The notes under the pieces are model-generated. The model was not told where the DNA came from. It saw only the letters and a list, made by a program, of their open reading frames with translations, and made no database searches. This document shows, piece after piece, positions 62,958 to 64,000 of a stretch of 64,000 bases of DNA (the stretch's first letter is position 1; each line of letters begins with the position of its first letter). The stretch is from Taishania sp965247975 (GTDB lineage: Bacteria; Bacteroidota; Bacteroidia; Flavobacteriales_D; Crocinitomicaceae): assembly GCA_965247975.1 (NCBI GenBank), contig OZ252050.1, forward strand, positions 2,418,001 to 2,482,000, given 5' to 3'. The translations under genes and the position numbers were made by a program.

Positions 62958-63103
62958 AAGGATTATAGTTTTCTTCCAACTTATAGCTAATTGGATTAAT
63001 CAACAGAAATTTCGCGAAAAACATCTATAGTTGTGTTTTTATTTTTTAACAAAAACAATCATTTAAACTTAATATTCAATTATTTAGCCAAAATAATTAT
63101 CAT

Positions 63104-63250
63104 TATAGCTTGCGGAATCTATCATTTTATAAGCACATTTCGTAAGCTATACGCACTAACAAAGCTGACTCAGAATAACCTCCGAATCAATTAAATCTTT
63201 GGCGTATTCAACCTGAATACCTAAGCTTAAACTTATGATCATAAAAATGA
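63104..63250 (-). repeat. Decayed 3' end of an ATPase gene, copy 2, with 48-bp hairpin
   Basis: The hairpin at 63104-63151 has the same arms as copies 1 and 3. The adjacent minus-strand frame ends GIQVEYAKDLIDSEVILSQLC and stops, almost identical to the true C-terminus of the 63.4 kb gene (VIQNEYAKDLIDSEVVLSQLC). The rest of the paralogue is lost. Confidence 0.7.
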
Positions 63251-63379
63251 TTGATTGTAATATTCACAATCCGACAATTGACATTTTGCTTTAATTTAGA
63301 TTGTTTTTGTTCGAAATATTATTAGAAACAAAAATATTTAATATTTAAAAATCAACATTTTAAGTTAAAATTTATCTTT

Positions 63380-63427
63380 TATAGCGTGCGGAATCTATCC
63401 AATTATTACTACATTCCGCAAGCTATA
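63380..63427 (-). terminator. 48-bp hairpin after the ATPase gene (copy 3)
   Basis: TATAGCGTGCGGAAT and ATTCCGCAAGCTATA pair at 14 of 15 positions around an 18-base loop, directly after the stop of the ATPase gene. Three copies with conserved arms and variable loops suggest that the structure matters. It may end transcription, though the tail is only moderately T-rich. Confidence 0.5.
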
Positions 63428-63431
63428 GACA

Positions 63432-64000
63432 TTAACAAAGTTGACTCAATACAACCTCAGAATCGATTAAATCTTTGGCATATTCATTCTGAATCACCCC
63501 ATTTGCACTAATCATCGTAAAATGAATGCTTATGTTATCCCCAACAATCTCTTGAAATCTAGTAAGAAATTTTTTAATGTGTAGATAGTACTTTTTATCA
63601 ATGATAAAGGCTGCAGAATGAAATTTCATTTCGCAGACATTGATGACATGATCGGCACGCTCAATAAGCAAATCAATTTGAAATCCATCAATGTGAGCTG
63701 TGCCTCTGTATAAAAATGAAGAAGATGCCGTTTTTATTTTAGAAATCCCCAAAGCATGTTGAATCTCAGGAACATGCTGCAAACAAAGATTTTCAAACGC
63801 ATAACCGCACCAAACTCGATAGTTCACTGTTTTAGCGAGATCAAAAAAAGATGATTTCTTACTATACTTTAGAAACTTCAAATAAAACAACGCAAATCCA
63901 TCAGAGAGTCGATACAGTGTGTCTTTTTTTTCGTTTTTGAATGGCACATAAGTACTTATAAAACCAGAATGCTCTAAATCGATTAGGACTTTGGTCAATC
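63432..64000 (-). CDS. AAA-family ATPase with DUF234-like C-terminal domain (5' end outside window)
   Basis: Only the last about 189 residues are visible; the frame is open to the right edge, and the TTG at 63998 is not a real start. The visible part has DTLYRLSDGFALFYLKFLKY, NYRVWCGYAFENLCLQHVPEIQHALGI and a restriction-nuclease-like core FQIDLLIERADHVINVCEMKF. This is the C-terminal half of the archaeal-type ATP-binding proteins (PF01637 with DUF234) common in Bacteroidota. Such proteins are of uncertain function and often form multi-copy families. Two decayed copies of its 3' end lie downstream. Confidence 0.75.
   Translation of the reverse strand, partial: LTKVLIDLEHSGFISTYVPFKNEKKDTLYRLSDGFALFYLKFLKYSKKSSFFDLAKTVNYRVWCGYAFENLCLQHVPEIQHALGISKIKTASSSFLYRGTAHIDGFQIDLLIERADHVINVCEMKFHSAAFIIDKKYYLHIKKFLTRFQEIVGDNISIHFTMISANGVIQNEYAKDLIDSEVVLSQLC

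Noticed and set aside
62817..63427. Integron attC sites or a CRISPR-like array
   Set aside because: Spacing (about 290 and 276 bp) and lengths superficially suggest it, but the flanks lack the RYYYAAC/GTTRRRY core sites, no integrase is in view, and the segments between are decayed ATPase ends rather than unique spacers or cassettes.

Overview
The window looks like chromosome from an AT-rich member of the Bacteroidota, most likely Flavobacteriales, perhaps near Fluviicola/Crocinitomicaceae (genus is inference). Support comes from several secreted proteins with type IX secretion (T9SS) C-terminal sorting domains, promoters of the TAnnTTTG type, a 288-residue RpoD-like primary sigma factor, a PafA phosphatase, a long-form GAPDH, and genes mostly lacking Shine-Dalgarno sequences. 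There is no rRNA, CRISPR array, insertion sequence or phage. One tRNA is present, tRNA-Leu(UAG) at 7706-7787.

Layout. 1-8.4 kb: envelope and housekeeping genes, mostly on the minus strand (inactive M48-like protein cut by the left edge, two outer-membrane barrels, nitroreductase, rhomboid, TatA, hotdog thioesterase, MscS, trigger factor, tRNA-Leu). 8.5-16.3 kb: a 2589-residue T9SS repeat protein. 16.4-24.6 kb: a Cys-rich membrane protein, malate dehydrogenase, an ECF sigma factor with a membrane partner whose C-terminus resembles a T9SS type B sorting domain, a CsgG-like/barrel protein and an XRE regulator. 24.7-29.6 kb: a 1608-residue glycine-rich/GEVED/CUB T9SS protein with a strong terminator. 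29.6-39.5 kb: a 5'-damaged dicarboxylate symporter, DUF4301, a methyltransferase, a T9SS esterase, the pepT-holA-rsmE operon, a palindromic 110-bp tandem repeat, DUF4159 and a TPR protein.

39.6-47.8 kb is the most interesting part. A membrane-bound propeller-Y_Y_Y-LytTR regulator lies between two groups of hydrolase genes: S41 peptidase plus class C serine hydrolase on one side, and a caspase/CHAT-like putative lipoprotein plus a second class C hydrolase on the other. The octamer GTTACGAA occurs three times upstream of the regulator and twice upstream of the S41 gene, always 20-21 bp apart, which is the geometry of LytTR binding sites. I propose one self-contained sensing/hydrolase regulon.

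48-64 kb: DUF1905, DUF2089, membrane protein, alpha/beta hydrolase, pafA, miaE, an M14 carboxypeptidase and sppA that are each split by a one-base frameshift, a MORN-like protein, degP/htrA, rpoD, gap, and at the right edge the 3' part of an AAA-family ATPase gene. Next to that gene lie two decayed copies of its 3' end, each with the same 48-bp hairpin. The two frameshifts and the two in-frame TAG codons in the symporter could be real decay or consensus errors; raw reads would decide.
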